From Desulfonatronum thiodismutans (lineage in GTDB: Bacteria > Desulfobacterota > Desulfovibrionia > Desulfovibrionales > Desulfonatronaceae), in the NCBI RefSeq assembly GCF_000717475.1, contig NZ_JPIK01000005.1, forward strand, positions 166,809 through 230,808: a stretch of 64,000 bases of DNA, given 5' to 3'. Position 1 is the stretch's first letter; every line of letters starts with the position of its first letter. This document shows positions 43,177 through 52,430 of this stretch, piece by piece. The position numbers were made by a program, and so were the translations under genes. The notes beneath the pieces were generated by a model. That model made no database searches, was not told the DNA's origin, and saw nothing but the letters and a program-made list of their open reading frames with translations.

Positions 43177-44081
43177 ATCTCGCGGTGGAACTGGCCGGGC
43201 TGCGGTTGAAGAATCCGGTGCTGACCGCGTCCGGAACCTTTGGGTACGGCGTGGAGTTCGCGCCCTACGGCGATCTGACCGAACTGGGCGGGATCGTGGT
43301 CAAGGGCCTTTCCTGGGAACCCCGGGCGGGCAATCCCATGCCCCGGATCGCTGAAACGCCCTGCGGCATGCTCAACGCCATCGGCCTGCAGAATATCGGC
43401 GCGCGTCGTTTCGTCGAGGAAAAGCTCCCGTTGCTGCCCTGGGCCGAGGTGCCGGTCATCGCCAACCTGTACGCCTGCGACGTCGAGGACTTCGCCCGGC
43501 TGGCGGAATACCTGGCCGGGCAGGAGGGCGTCGCGGCCCTGGAAGTGAACATCTCCTGCCCCAACGTCCAGGCCGGCGGGGTGCTCTTCGGTCAGGACCC
43601 GGCCCAGGCGGCCCGAGTGACCCGGGCGGTCAAGGACCGGGCCGGGACCAAGCCGGTGATCGTCAAGCTCTCGCCCAACGTCACGGACATCACGGCGGTT
43701 GCCAAGGCCGCGGGGGACGGGGGGGCGGACATCCTGGCCCTGATCAACACCCTCTCCGGCATGGCCGTAGACGTGCGCACCCGCAAGCCCCGGCTGGCCA
43801 ACGTGATCGGCGGCCTGTCCGGGCCGGCGATCAAGCCCGTGGGGCTGCGCTGCGTGCATCAGGTCAGCCGGGCCGTGAACCTGCCGATCATCGGGCTGGG
43901 GGGCATCGCCTCGGCCGAGGACTTGCTGGAGTACATCCTGGTGGGAGCGTGGGCCGTACAGATCGGCACGGCCAATTTTCTGCGTCCGGACACGGCGTTC
44001 CGCATCGCGGCCGACCTGCCGCAACTGCTGGATGAATTGGGCGTGACGTCGTGGGAGGAGTTTCGGGGCGCGTTGGCGTGA
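43173..44081 (+). CDS. pyrD: dihydroorotate dehydrogenase catalytic subunit (class 1B)
   Basis: A 302-aa FMN TIM-barrel enzyme oxidising dihydroorotate to orotate in pyrimidine synthesis. Motifs are NPVLTASGTFGYG, the KGLSWEPRAGNPMPR block, NAIGLQNIG, the catalytic Cys in EVNISCPNV, the NTLSGMAVD segment and IGLGGIASAEDLLEYI for phosphate/FMN binding. A cysteine base marks class 1B, matching the PyrK partner encoded directly upstream with an ATGA overlap and a GGAGG in the end of pyrK. A copy of the dispersed repeat starts at the base after its TGA. Confidence 0.95.
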   Translation: MNLAVELAGLRLKNPVLTASGTFGYGVEFAPYGDLTELGGIVVKGLSWEPRAGNPMPRIAETPCGMLNAIGLQNIGARRFVEEKLPLLPWAEVPVIANLYACDVEDFARLAEYLAGQEGVAALEVNISCPNVQAGGVLFGQDPAQAARVTRAVKDRAGTKPVIVKLSPNVTDITAVAKAAGDGGADILALINTLSGMAVDVRTRKPRLANVIGGLSGPAIKPVGLRCVHQVSRAVNLPIIGLGGIASAEDLLEYILVGAWAVQIGTANFLRPDTAFRIAADLPQLLDELGVTSWEEFRGALA

Positions 44082-44224
44082 CAGTCCGTTGAAAAACTCC
44101 CAATTGCTGCGTCGCTGCAAAAAGCTCAAACTCTCACGTATGAATAAATACGCTTCGACCTTGAGTTTTTTTGCTCCTTGCACTTGGGGTTTTTGAACGG
44201 ACTGTGGATAAGGACTTTGTCAAC
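44082..44224. repeat. dispersed nested-inverted-repeat element, copy 3
   Basis: CAGTCCGTTGAAAAACTCCC starts immediately after the pyrD stop. The inverted end GGACTG closes at 44204 and the tail ends with TTGTCAAC. It is in the same orientation as copy 2, so pyrK-pyrD is bracketed by two direct copies about 1.96 kb apart. Confidence 0.88.
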
Positions 44225-44255
44225 ATTCAGGTGAGGTGGTCCGAGGGCTCGGCAA

Positions 44256-46829
44256 TCACTGCTCGAATGAGTAGTTGCCCTTGAAGAACTGCTCCACGTA
44301 CCAGGGAATCTGGGCCTCGTCGGAAAGGACCATGTCCAGGAGACGGACCGAGCCCAGGAGTCGGCCGAGAAAATCCAGTTTTTCCTCCATCCGGGGATAA
44401 TCGTATTTCTTGATTTCCCCGCGCACCATGTCCCCCGTGTGTTCGACCCGCAGTCCCAGGCGCTTGAGGATGGCCGCGATCATCATCGCGCGCTTGGTTC
44501 GTCGCGACACGTCCGCGGCCCCGCCCTTGAACGAGAAGATGATGTAATTGTCGTTGACCTGTTGGCCGCAGTAGGTGTCGATGGTCACGAAATGGTAGCC
44601 CAGCCGGGCGTTGTAGTGCAGGTAGTCGTCGGAAATAATGGCGTAGTTCGGTCCTCCCCTTGGACTTCCGTGATCCGGGTCGTTGAGGACCTTTTCGGCG
44701 ATGAGCGCCGCGAAACCGGACAACTGGACTCCCGCCGGTCCCACCCAATGCACGCCGGGATGCTCCATGCCCCGGAGCAGGGCCAGGAATGGACGGGAGG
44801 CGATCTGATCCCGATCCACGGCCCCTTCCTCCGGGGGCGTCTTGAATCCTCCGCCGAGGTCCAGGATGTAGGTGTTCAGGGGCAAGGGCGTCTTCAACTT
44901 GACCGCGTGGTGAACGTCTTCCTGGATGTCGTCGTCGATGCGAAACATTTCCACCATGGCTTTTTCATGGGCGAAACGGACCACGTCGTGCAAGGTCAGG
45001 CAGCCGTCGGGGCGGAAGTCGTCGCGCTTGGGATCGATCAGGTTCAAGGGGACGACTTTTTTCAACGTGTCCTTGACCAGCCGGAACAACGGACTGCCCT
45101 TCATCAGGTTGGTTCGTGGCCTGGCCTGAATCAGGGCCATCACCCGTCCGGCGTAGACGGTCCGGCGGGAGGCGTCCAAGGTGATTTCCTCGCCGTGGGG
45201 AATGGTGCTGGTGGCGTTGTCCGTGCCCACCAGGGTCGGAACGCCGAATTCCCGGGCCACTGAAGCCATGTGCCCGGTGACGCTGCCCACGTCGGTGATG
45301 ATTCCCCGGATCTTGCCCATCAGCGGCACGTACAGGGTCGACGTCTGTGGGGCGATCAGAATCGCTCCTTCGGGCACGGCGGTCAGGTTGTGCTCGGTCT
45401 TCAGAACGAAGGCCGGCCCTCCGGCCGTGCCGGCAGAGGCCGTGGTGCCGCCGCACAACAGGACGTCATGCCCTTCCAGAGCCGTGGCCTCCGCCTCGGC
45501 GCAGGCTCGAGGGTCCTGCTCCGGCAGCGTCAGGTTCAAGGGCCGGGCCTGCAGTATGAAGAGCTTGCCGGCCTGGTCCATGGCCCATTCTATGTCCAAA
45601 GGGCGTTTATAGTGCTTTTCCAGCATTCGCCCGTACCCGGCCAAAGCGTGGACCTCGTCGCCGCTCAGGCAGGGTTGGTCCCGCAGATGCTCTTCCACCG
45701 GGACGTCGTGGATCCCGCCTTCGGGGTTCATGGCAATTCGCCTGGCCTTGCGCGCTCCGACGTATTCCGGTTCACCCTGCTCGGAATGCACCCGCCACAA
45801 ATCCGTGGGCATGGAGCCGTCTACCACGCTCACGCCCAGGCCCCAGGCCGCGCTGATGATCAGGTTGTGGCTTTCCGGCTCGTTGGGGTCCTGGGTGTAC
45901 ATCACCCCGCTGACCCGGGCGTCGACCATGTTCAGGCAAAGCACGCACATGACCATGTCCTGGTCCCGGTAGCCCACGCTGCGGCGGTAAAAGACCGCGC
46001 GAGGATTGTACATGCTGGCCACGACTTCCTTGTAGGCGTCGAGGATGGTGTCCTGGGTGACGTTGAGGACCGTGGAGTGCTGACCGGCGAAGGAGGATTC
46101 CGAGTCTTCGCCCGTGGCGCTGCTGCGGACGGCAAGCCGGGTTTGCGGTCCGAACTCCCGAAACAGCTCCTTGGCCTCGTAGAAGATGCGACACTCCAGG
46201 TCTTCGGGCAGCGGGGCGGCCATGATCAGCTGCTGGACGGCGGAGCAGGCCTTGGTGAGTTGCGTGGTGTCCTGAATGTCCACGCCTTTCAGTTCGTTGC
46301 GGATGGCCTCGTACAGCCCCGCGGAGCGGAAAAAATCGTGACAGGCGTAGGCCGAGACCGCGAAACCTTTGGGCGTGGGCAGCCCGACGCGGTTGGACAC
46401 CTCGCCCAGGTTGGCCGCCTTGCCGCCGACCTGGCCCATATTTTCGTGGCTCAGCCGGACCAGCGAGAGCACGAGACAGGTTTTTTCCAGCTTGCGCTGT
46501 CTGGTCAATCCTCGCAGGACCTGGATGCCGATCCGTTCAGCCGCGCCGAACAGTTCCGAATATTTGCCGCCGGAAAGCGCGTTCAGATCCTCGGCCAGTT
46601 CGTAGACTACGCCCACCAGTTCCTCGCTTTGACAGAGAACTTCGTCAAAGGTGAACGGTTGGGAGTCGAAGAGCAGGTTCTCCAGGGCGTTGATCAACTG
46701 CAAGGCCTTGTTGTTGTGGCTGAGCAGCTTTTTAAAGAACAGGTATTTTCTTTGAAAAGCCAATTCTTCCGGTGCGATGCGCATGGTGATTTTGCTTTTG
46801 GCGATCAACTGGTCAAGCAGGGAAAGCAT
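44256..46829 (-). CDS. PEP/pyruvate-binding (PPDK_N) and phosphohistidine-domain protein with unassigned C-terminus
   Basis: An 857-aa protein. A helical N-terminus (about 1-115) precedes an ATP-grasp PEP/pyruvate-binding domain (about 125-440, with GGKAANLGE, RSSATGEDSESSFAGQH and the late IEWAMDQAGKLFILQARPL). The swivelling phosphohistidine domain (about 470-560) has ITDVGSVTGHMASVAREFGVP with the likely phospho-accepting His. Phosphoenolpyruvate synthase and PPDK then carry a PEP-binding TIM barrel. Here that barrel's motifs are missing. Instead ~270 residues include HDVVRFAHEKAM, LGGGF and FVTIDTYCGQQVNDNYIIFSFKGG. So PEP chemistry is doubtful and the acceptor is unknown. It may be a phosphotransferase of the rifampin-phosphotransferase kind or a regulatory relative. 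Confidence 0.82.
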   Translation of the reverse strand: MLSLLDQLIAKSKITMRIAPEELAFQRKYLFFKKLLSHNNKALQLINALENLLFDSQPFTFDEVLCQSEELVGVVYELAEDLNALSGGKYSELFGAAERIGIQVLRGLTRQRKLEKTCLVLSLVRLSHENMGQVGGKAANLGEVSNRVGLPTPKGFAVSAYACHDFFRSAGLYEAIRNELKGVDIQDTTQLTKACSAVQQLIMAAPLPEDLECRIFYEAKELFREFGPQTRLAVRSSATGEDSESSFAGQHSTVLNVTQDTILDAYKEVVASMYNPRAVFYRRSVGYRDQDMVMCVLCLNMVDARVSGVMYTQDPNEPESHNLIISAAWGLGVSVVDGSMPTDLWRVHSEQGEPEYVGARKARRIAMNPEGGIHDVPVEEHLRDQPCLSGDEVHALAGYGRMLEKHYKRPLDIEWAMDQAGKLFILQARPLNLTLPEQDPRACAEAEATALEGHDVLLCGGTTASAGTAGGPAFVLKTEHNLTAVPEGAILIAPQTSTLYVPLMGKIRGIITDVGSVTGHMASVAREFGVPTLVGTDNATSTIPHGEEITLDASRRTVYAGRVMALIQARPRTNLMKGSPLFRLVKDTLKKVVPLNLIDPKRDDFRPDGCLTLHDVVRFAHEKAMVEMFRIDDDIQEDVHHAVKLKTPLPLNTYILDLGGGFKTPPEEGAVDRDQIASRPFLALLRGMEHPGVHWVGPAGVQLSGFAALIAEKVLNDPDHGSPRGGPNYAIISDDYLHYNARLGYHFVTIDTYCGQQVNDNYIIFSFKGGAADVSRRTKRAMMIAAILKRLGLRVEHTGDMVRGEIKKYDYPRMEEKLDFLGRLLGSVRLLDMVLSDEAQIPWYVEQFFKGNYSFEQ

Positions 46830-47134
46830 GGAATTTGTCCGTCTCTCAATATGAAGGAGGAAAGAGGTGAAAAAAGGAGATTAGGGGAAGAGTGGCGGCG
46901 CCGGTTCGGAACTTCCAAACATGAATTTTCTACGCCGGAACCGCGAGAATGACAACAGCCCTGGTGCGCGGGGCTTGATGAGCAAAAAGAACAGGGCCTG
47001 GAAGGCGAAACACCGAAAAATGTACTGGAAGCCGATGCCGTTTTCCGCTAGGAGGGAGAGCGACGCGGGCGACCGATCAAGGTTGTCGGCTTTTTCCGTA
47101 TCCCGCCAAACACATCTTCACCAACGGTGCACCC
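46830..47134. other. 305-bp divergent intergenic region upstream of pyrB
   Basis: Between the minus-strand PPDK-like gene and pyrB. An inverted repeat GCGCCGGTTCGG/CGCCGGAACCGC at about 46890-46950 is visible, and a weak CCGA/TCGG hairpin followed by CTTTTT lies about 40 bases before pyrB. No gene is supported. The long leader before pyrB could allow attenuation, but no clear leader peptide is visible. Confidence 0.35.
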
Positions 47135-48136
47135 ATGCTTTGGCCTCACAAGGACCTGCTCTGTATTTCGCAATTGACCGCGGCTGAAATCCTGTACGTG
47201 TTTCAGGTGGCCCGCCGCTTTGCCGAGATCAATACCCGCCCGGTGAAAAAAGTGCCGACGCTCAAGGGCAAGAGCGTCATCCTGTTTTTCGTCGAACCAA
47301 GCACACGGACCAAGACATCCTTCGACATCGCGGGAAAGCGGCTCTCCGCTGACACCTACTCCCTGGCCGCGTCGTCCAGCAGCCTGCGCAAGGGCGAGAA
47401 TCTCAAGGATTCGGCCCTGACCCTCCAGGCCATGCATCCGGACGCCCTGGTCCTGCGGCACCATCAAAGCGGGGCCAGCGAGTTTTTGGCTCGTCGGCTG
47501 TCCTGCTCGGTGATCAACGCCGGTGACGGCTGGCATGCCCATCCCACGCAAGCCCTGCTGGACGGGTTCACCCTGAGCGAGGTCTGGGGAGACGACATGG
47601 CCGGGAAGACCGTGCTCATCGTCGGCGACATCGCTCACAGTCGGGTGGCCCGGTCCGACGTGCTGCTGTTCACGGCCCTGGGGGCACGGGTCCGGATCTG
47701 CGCGCCGCGGACCCTGTTGCCCGCTGGAGTGAGGCAGTGGCCGGTGGAGGTGTTTTCAGACCTGACCGAGGCATGCAATGGCGTGGACGCGGTCGTCTGT
47801 CTGCGGTTGCAGTTGGAACGCCAAAAGGCCGGGCTTTTGCCCGACCTGCGGGAGTACGCCAGGACCTACGGCCTGGGAGCCCGACACCTGAGCAAAGCCA
47901 ATCCAGGGGTGCTGGTGATGCATCCCGGGCCCATGAACCGGGGAGTGGAAATCGACGCGGCCCTGGCGGACGCGGAAAACAGCCTAATCCTGGATCAAGT
48001 CTCCGCCGGCGTGGCCACTCGCATGGCCCTGCTGTTTCTCTTTCTGACCCGCAAGGACGCTACGGACCAGGGCGACGCGCGGGGCGATCAGGTCGAATCC
48101 CCTCAACCTCAATCTCCGTCGCTTCAGGAGGACTAG
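47135..48136 (+). CDS. pyrB: aspartate carbamoyltransferase catalytic subunit
   Basis: A 333-aa enzyme joining carbamoyl phosphate and aspartate in the first committed pyrimidine step. The carbamoyl-phosphate loop [20 protein letters not shown], the second-subunit loop [36 protein letters not shown], the [12 protein letters not shown] block and [12 protein letters not shown] are all present. The ~25-residue C-terminal tail is charged and probably unstructured. It is followed by pyrC with a three-base gap. No pyrI regulatory subunit is visible, so it should be of the PyrB/PyrC-associated or unregulated type. Confidence 0.95.
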   Translation: MLWPHKDLLCISQLTAAEILYVFQVARRFAEINTRPVKKVPTLKGKSVILFFVEPSTRTKTSFDIAGKRLSADTYSLAASSSSLRKGENLKDSALTLQAMHPDALVLRHHQSGASEFLARRLSCSVINAGDGWHAHPTQALLDGFTLSEVWGDDMAGKTVLIVGDIAHSRVARSDVLLFTALGARVRICAPRTLLPAGVRQWPVEVFSDLTEACNGVDAVVCLRLQLERQKAGLLPDLREYARTYGLGARHLSKANPGVLVMHPGPMNRGVEIDAALADAENSLILDQVSAGVATRMALLFLFLTRKDATDQGDARGDQVESPQPQSPSLQED

Positions 48137-48139
48137 GCC

Positions 48140-49423
48140 ATGCCCGGACCGGATCTCATCGTGCGCAACGTGCTCTGGCAGGACGAACTGGTCAGCCTGT
48201 GGATCGAGCAAGGCGTGGTGCAGCGCTTGGCCCCGCCGGACGAACCGTGCTCCGAGGGTGAACAGCTGCACGGAGGCGGAGCGCTGCTTTTGCCCGGGCT
48301 GATCGACGCCCATGTCCATCTGCGTGAGCCCGGGTTCGAATACAAGGAAGACATCGCTTCCGGCCTGGAGGCCGCTGCCCGTGGCGGGTTTTCCGCTGTG
48401 CTGGCCATGGCCAACACCAGGCCGGTCAACGACTCCGCCGCGGTGACCTCGTTCATGCGCGACAGGGCCGCCGAGGCCCATCCATTTGGACCACGCCTGC
48501 ATCCCGTCGGGGCGTTGACCAAGGGCTTGGCCGGACAAGAACTGGCCCCGCTGGCGGAGCTGGCCGAGGCCGGATGCGTGGCCTTTTCCAACGACGGCCT
48601 GCCGGTGGCCAGTCCGGACCTGTTTCGTCGGGCCATGGAGTACGCTTCCGACCTGGGACTGGTGGTGATCGATCACTGCGAAGACCCGGTCCTGGCCGAG
48701 GGAGCGAGCATGAATGAAGGCCGGATCAGCGGTCTGCTGGGCCTCAAGGGGCAGCCGGTGGTGGCTGAGAGCATGCAGGTGGCCCGGGACATCCTGCTGG
48801 CCGAATACCTGGACCTGCCGATCCATCTGGCCCATATCAGTTGTCGGCAATCCGTGGAACTGATCCGGTGGGCCAAGGCCCGTGGAGTGCGGGTCAGCGC
48901 CGAGACCTGCCCGCATTACCTGCTCTGGACCGAGGAAATGGTCCAGGGATACAACACTCTGGCCAAGGTCAATCCTCCCCTGCGCACCGACGACGACGTG
49001 CTGGCCCTGCGCCAGGCCGTGAGGGAAGGGGTGATCGACATCCTGGTCACGGACCACGCGCCCCACGCGGACCACGAAAAGGAAGTCCCCATGGACGAGG
49101 CCCCCAACGGGATCAGCGGGCTGGATACGGCCTTGTCCCTGAGTTGGAAGCTTGTTCGCGAAGGCGTATTGTCGCCGCAAGACCTTTGCGCGCTGTGGTC
49201 CGCGCGACCCGGAGCGCTGTTTTCCCTGCCGGTGAACCGTTTTCAGCACGGCGATCCCGCGGACTTCATTCTCTTCAACCCGGACCTGGAATGGACGGTC
49301 ACCCCGGAAACGCTGCGCTCCAAGGGCAAGAACACCCCATGTCTCGGGCAAACACTGCCGGGGAGGGTCGTGGCGCATGGGATTACCGGTAAAATTTTGT
49401 TTCATGACGTCGATGCATCGTAA
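48140..49423 (+). CDS. pyrC: dihydroorotase (class I)
   Basis: A 427-aa amidohydrolase closing carbamoyl-aspartate to dihydroorotate. Zinc ligands are in DAHVHLREPG. The segment ANTRPVNDS, two further His (VVIDHCEDP; LPIHLAHISCRQS) and the catalytic Asp in ILVTDHAPH are all intact, as expected for an active class I enzyme rather than a PyrC' pseudo-enzyme. AGGAGG precedes the ATG inside the end of pyrB. Forms an operon with pyrB and probably the downstream HD protein (nine-base gap). Confidence 0.95.
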   Translation: MPGPDLIVRNVLWQDELVSLWIEQGVVQRLAPPDEPCSEGEQLHGGGALLLPGLIDAHVHLREPGFEYKEDIASGLEAAARGGFSAVLAMANTRPVNDSAAVTSFMRDRAAEAHPFGPRLHPVGALTKGLAGQELAPLAELAEAGCVAFSNDGLPVASPDLFRRAMEYASDLGLVVIDHCEDPVLAEGASMNEGRISGLLGLKGQPVVAESMQVARDILLAEYLDLPIHLAHISCRQSVELIRWAKARGVRVSAETCPHYLLWTEEMVQGYNTLAKVNPPLRTDDDVLALRQAVREGVIDILVTDHAPHADHEKEVPMDEAPNGISGLDTALSLSWKLVREGVLSPQDLCALWSARPGALFSLPVNRFQHGDPADFILFNPDLEWTVTPETLRSKGKNTPCLGQTLPGRVVAHGITGKILFHDVDAS

Positions 49424-49432
49424 GGAGCTGAT

Positions 49433-50764
49433 ATGGCGCAACCACTGAAGGATGCCGTGGGCATCTGCAAGACCATCATGCGCAACGGGTTTGACGCTTA
49501 CGTGATCAATGCCCGGTTGCAGGAAAAGATACTGGAAGGCGGGTCGGAACGAGAGATCGACATCAGCACGGACGCGGACTTCGAGGACCTGAGTAAGCTG
49601 TTCCCCCTTTTCGAACCCGGTACGACTCCGGACGTCACCGGAACCCTGAAGGAAGGCGACGTCCTGATCCGCGTCTATCCCGCGGATGTCGAGGACGGGT
49701 CCTACCCCGAGGAGTGCGTGGCCCGGTTCACTCCGGGGATGATCAAGGCCCTGGAAAAGACCGAGGGCGGCCTGCCGTTGCAATTGGCCTGCCCGTACAT
49801 GCCCAAGGCCAAGGAGTTGTACGACGGCTTTGCGGACATCGGGGCCGGGGAGATCCGGTTCCAGGGCATCCCGGACGAGACCCTGAAACAGAATTATCTG
49901 CGCGGCGTGCGCGCCTTGCGCTTCGCGGCCAACTTTCAGCTGCCCATTGAGCCCAACTCCTGGATGACTATCGTCCGGGCCGCCAAGCGGATACTGGACT
50001 ATGTCTCTGTTTCGGACATCATGGACGAGTGGCGAAAGGTGGAAGCGGAGAACATGTGGCACTTCGTGAAGCTGCTCTACGAAAGCACCATCCTGCACGG
50101 CTTGATTCCGGAAGTGGCGGCCCTGAGCCGGGTCAAGCAGATCAAGAACCCGGAGGAGGGCGAAGAGGTCGTTCTGGATCACACCATCGAGCTGATGCGC
50201 CGGTACCCGGAAGAGTTGCCTTACGACTGGTATGGAACCATGGGCTGCCTGTTCCACGATGTGGGTAAGCTGTTCACGGCGGAATACGTGGGTGGACAGT
50301 GGACGTTCTATCAGCACCATCGGGTGGGCGCGAAAGTGGCCCGCAAGATTCTCAACCGATTGCGCTTTTCTCCAGAGGAAATCGACAAGATCTGCCACCT
50401 GATCCGCAACCACATGCGGTTCCATTTCATGCTCACGGACAAGGGCATCCGTCGGTTCACGGCCCTGGACGACTACCCGCGGTTGATTGAAATCGCCAGG
50501 GCGGATGTCAAGGCTCGCAACGGCGCGTACAAGGAATTCAATCACAACATGAAAATGTTGGAGCGAACGGAGATTCCGGAAGAAGCCCTTGAACCCCTGC
50601 TCAATGGCCACGAAATCATGGACTTCGCCGAAATCAACCCCGGCCCGGCCGTGGGCCTGATCCGCGAAGCCCTGCTCCAGGCCCAGATCGCCGGAGAGGT
50701 TACGTCGGTTCCGGAAGCCGTGGAGTTCGTGCGCAATTACCGGCAAAAGGAAAAGTTGCAGTGA
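49433..50764 (+). CDS. CCA-transferase/poly(A)-polymerase-like protein with degenerate head and intact HD domain
   Basis: A 443-aa protein with the class II nucleotidyltransferase layout. The head (about 1-135) aligns in order, but the GGxVRD turnover motif reads VINARLQEK and the metal-binding DxD reads EID in REIDISTDADF, so transfer activity is doubtful. The neck motif is good (YLRGVRALRFAANFQLPI, about 155-172). An HD domain (about 245-370) has LFHDVGK and the HHRVGAKVA pattern. The tail LNGHEIMDFAEINPGPAVGLI is typical of the family. AAGGAG precedes the ATG. It follows pyrC by nine bases. It could be a phosphohydrolase or RNA-binding paralogue. Alternative: an active enzyme with unusual residues. 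Confidence 0.8.
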   Translation: MAQPLKDAVGICKTIMRNGFDAYVINARLQEKILEGGSEREIDISTDADFEDLSKLFPLFEPGTTPDVTGTLKEGDVLIRVYPADVEDGSYPEECVARFTPGMIKALEKTEGGLPLQLACPYMPKAKELYDGFADIGAGEIRFQGIPDETLKQNYLRGVRALRFAANFQLPIEPNSWMTIVRAAKRILDYVSVSDIMDEWRKVEAENMWHFVKLLYESTILHGLIPEVAALSRVKQIKNPEEGEEVVLDHTIELMRRYPEELPYDWYGTMGCLFHDVGKLFTAEYVGGQWTFYQHHRVGAKVARKILNRLRFSPEEIDKICHLIRNHMRFHFMLTDKGIRRFTALDDYPRLIEIARADVKARNGAYKEFNHNMKMLERTEIPEEALEPLLNGHEIMDFAEINPGPAVGLIREALLQAQIAGEVTSVPEAVEFVRNYRQKEKLQ

Positions 50765-50879
50765 TCGACATGCTGGAGACGCGGTTCATCCAATATTTTC
50801 TTTACACGCGAAGCCGTCCTGATTGTTCCAAGCAGCAAACCAATGTGAACGAGTTTTCCTTTCAGCTGGCTCCTGTCCA

Positions 50880-51947
50880 TTGAAACCCAATCTTCTCGAC
50901 TTCACGTACCCTGAACTTGAACGGTTTTGTTCCGAGTTGGGGGAGGCTCCGTTTCGGGCGCGGCAGGTATGGCAGTGGCTGTGGCAGAAGCGGGAGCGGG
51001 ATTTTGGTCGGATGACAAATATCTCCAAGGAATTGCGTGAGCGGCTTGGTCGGGAGGTGGACGTTGTTTGGCCGGAGGCGGTTCAGGTTCAAACCAGCCG
51101 GGACGGGACGACCAAGTTTTTGTTGGCCTTGGGGGATGGGCAGCGTATTGAAACCGTCCTGATCCCGGAGAAGGATCACTTCACGCTGTGTCTCTCCACC
51201 CAGGTCGGTTGCGCATTGGGCTGTACCTTTTGCGCCACTGGTCGGATGGGATTGGTCCGCAATCTGACCATGGCGGAGATCCTGGGCCAGATTCTCGTGG
51301 CCCGGGAGCATGTCGCCGGGCTGGCTGCGGGACAGGCCCAGGGACAGACCCAGGATTTGGCACTGCGTAATCTGGTGTTCATGGGCATGGGCGAGCCGTT
51401 GCTGAACTGGGAGAATCTGCGTCGCGCCCTGGTTGCATTGCATCATCCCCTGGGACTAGCTTTTTCCAAGCGGCGGGTCACCGTGTCCACGGTGGGGGTG
51501 CCGGGCAGGCTCGCGGAACTTGGAGCCTTGGATGTGGCCTCCCTGGCCGTGTCCCTGCATGCTCCGACCCAGGAGCTGCGGGCCAGGATTATGCCCAAGG
51601 CAGCCCGGTTCCCCCTGGACGACCTGATTGCCGAGCTTGCGGCTTATCCGCTGCAGCCCCGGCAAAAAATCACCATCGAGTACGTTCTGCTGGGAGGATT
51701 GAACGACGACCTGAGTCATGCCCGGGAACTGGTCCGGCTGCTGAACAAGGTCAAGGCCAAGGTCAACCTGATTTCTTTTCACCCCTCCCCGGAACTGCCT
51801 TACGCCGCCCCGGACATGAACCGTGTCCTGGCCTTCGAAAACCTCCTCAAATCCAAAGGTCTGCCCGCAACCTTGCGTAAAAGCAAGGGGCAAGATATTT
51901 CTGCCGCGTGTGGCCAGTTGCGGGCGGAGATGGCCGCTTTGGAATGA
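50880..51947 (+). CDS. rlmN: 23S rRNA (adenine-2503-C2)-methyltransferase
   Basis: A 355-aa radical-SAM methyltransferase for A2503 of 23S rRNA and A37 of some tRNAs. Motifs are LLDFTYPELERFCSELGEAPFRA at the N-terminus, CLSTQVGCALGCTFCATG (cluster CxxxCxxC), NLVFMGMGEPLLN, VTVSTVGV, SLHAP and the resolving Cys in ISAACGQL near the end. No ATG starts the frame. The TTG at 50880 gives the usual family N-terminus (MKPNLLDFT), and another TTG at 50823 would add 19 residues. Not operonic with neighbours. Confidence 0.92.
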   Translation: MKPNLLDFTYPELERFCSELGEAPFRARQVWQWLWQKRERDFGRMTNISKELRERLGREVDVVWPEAVQVQTSRDGTTKFLLALGDGQRIETVLIPEKDHFTLCLSTQVGCALGCTFCATGRMGLVRNLTMAEILGQILVAREHVAGLAAGQAQGQTQDLALRNLVFMGMGEPLLNWENLRRALVALHHPLGLAFSKRRVTVSTVGVPGRLAELGALDVASLAVSLHAPTQELRARIMPKAARFPLDDLIAELAAYPLQPRQKITIEYVLLGGLNDDLSHARELVRLLNKVKAKVNLISFHPSPELPYAAPDMNRVLAFENLLKSKGLPATLRKSKGQDISAACGQLRAEMAALE

Positions 51948-52058
51948 CGGTTGAAAGAGGTTTTTTCCCCCGGTTTTGCCGCGAAAGAGTGCGGTTTCTG
52001 CTGATCCCGTGTCTCTCTTTCTTTATTATTATTCGGATAATTGCGGAGGAGTTGCCCC

Positions 52059-52430
52059 GTGAAACCTGATTTTGCGAAGTGCGACGGGCTTGTGCCGACC
52101 ATCGTCCAGGACGTCGCGAGTCTGGAAGTTCTGATGTTGGCGTACATGAACGAGGAGGCCTGGGACCAAACCCTGGCCACCGGCGAGGCCCATTTTTACA
52201 GTCGGTCCCGAAAGAAGTTGTGGCACAAGGGCGGGACGTCCGGGCACGTGCAGAAGGTCCGTTCCGTTCGGATCGACTGCGACGCGGACACGGTCCTGCT
52301 TGTGGTGGAGCAGGTGGGAGGGGCGGCCTGTCACGAGGGCTATCGGACCTGCTTTTACCGGGCCAAGGAAGAAGGCGCGTGGGCAACCTGCGCGCCGCTG
52401 ATTTTCGATCCCAAGGAGGTTTATAAATAA
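52059..52430 (+). CDS. hisI: phosphoribosyl-AMP cyclohydrolase
   Basis: A 123-aa zinc enzyme of histidine synthesis (third step), opening the purine ring of PR-AMP. The family pattern is complete: [43 protein letters not shown], the metal-binding DCDADTVLL and the Cys-containing [12 protein letters not shown]. The start is GTG at 52059 with GGAGG well placed; a TTG 18 bases upstream is less likely. The hisG ATG follows the stop directly with no gap, so they are cotranscribed. Separate from HisE, as in the single-domain form. Confidence 0.94.
   Translation: MKPDFAKCDGLVPTIVQDVASLEVLMLAYMNEEAWDQTLATGEAHFYSRSRKKLWHKGGTSGHVQKVRSVRIDCDADTVLLVVEQVGGAACHEGYRTCFYRAKEEGAWATCAPLIFDPKEVYK

Noticed and set aside
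42117..44224. Composite transposon carrying pyrKD
   Set aside because: The bracketing copies are ~145 bp with no transposase and are in direct orientation. Bracketing is recorded as a finding, but active transposition is not supported.
46921..47187. 88-aa basic frame upstream of pyrB
   Set aside because: It overlaps the pyrB start out of frame, has no ribosome-binding site and has a random-looking composition.
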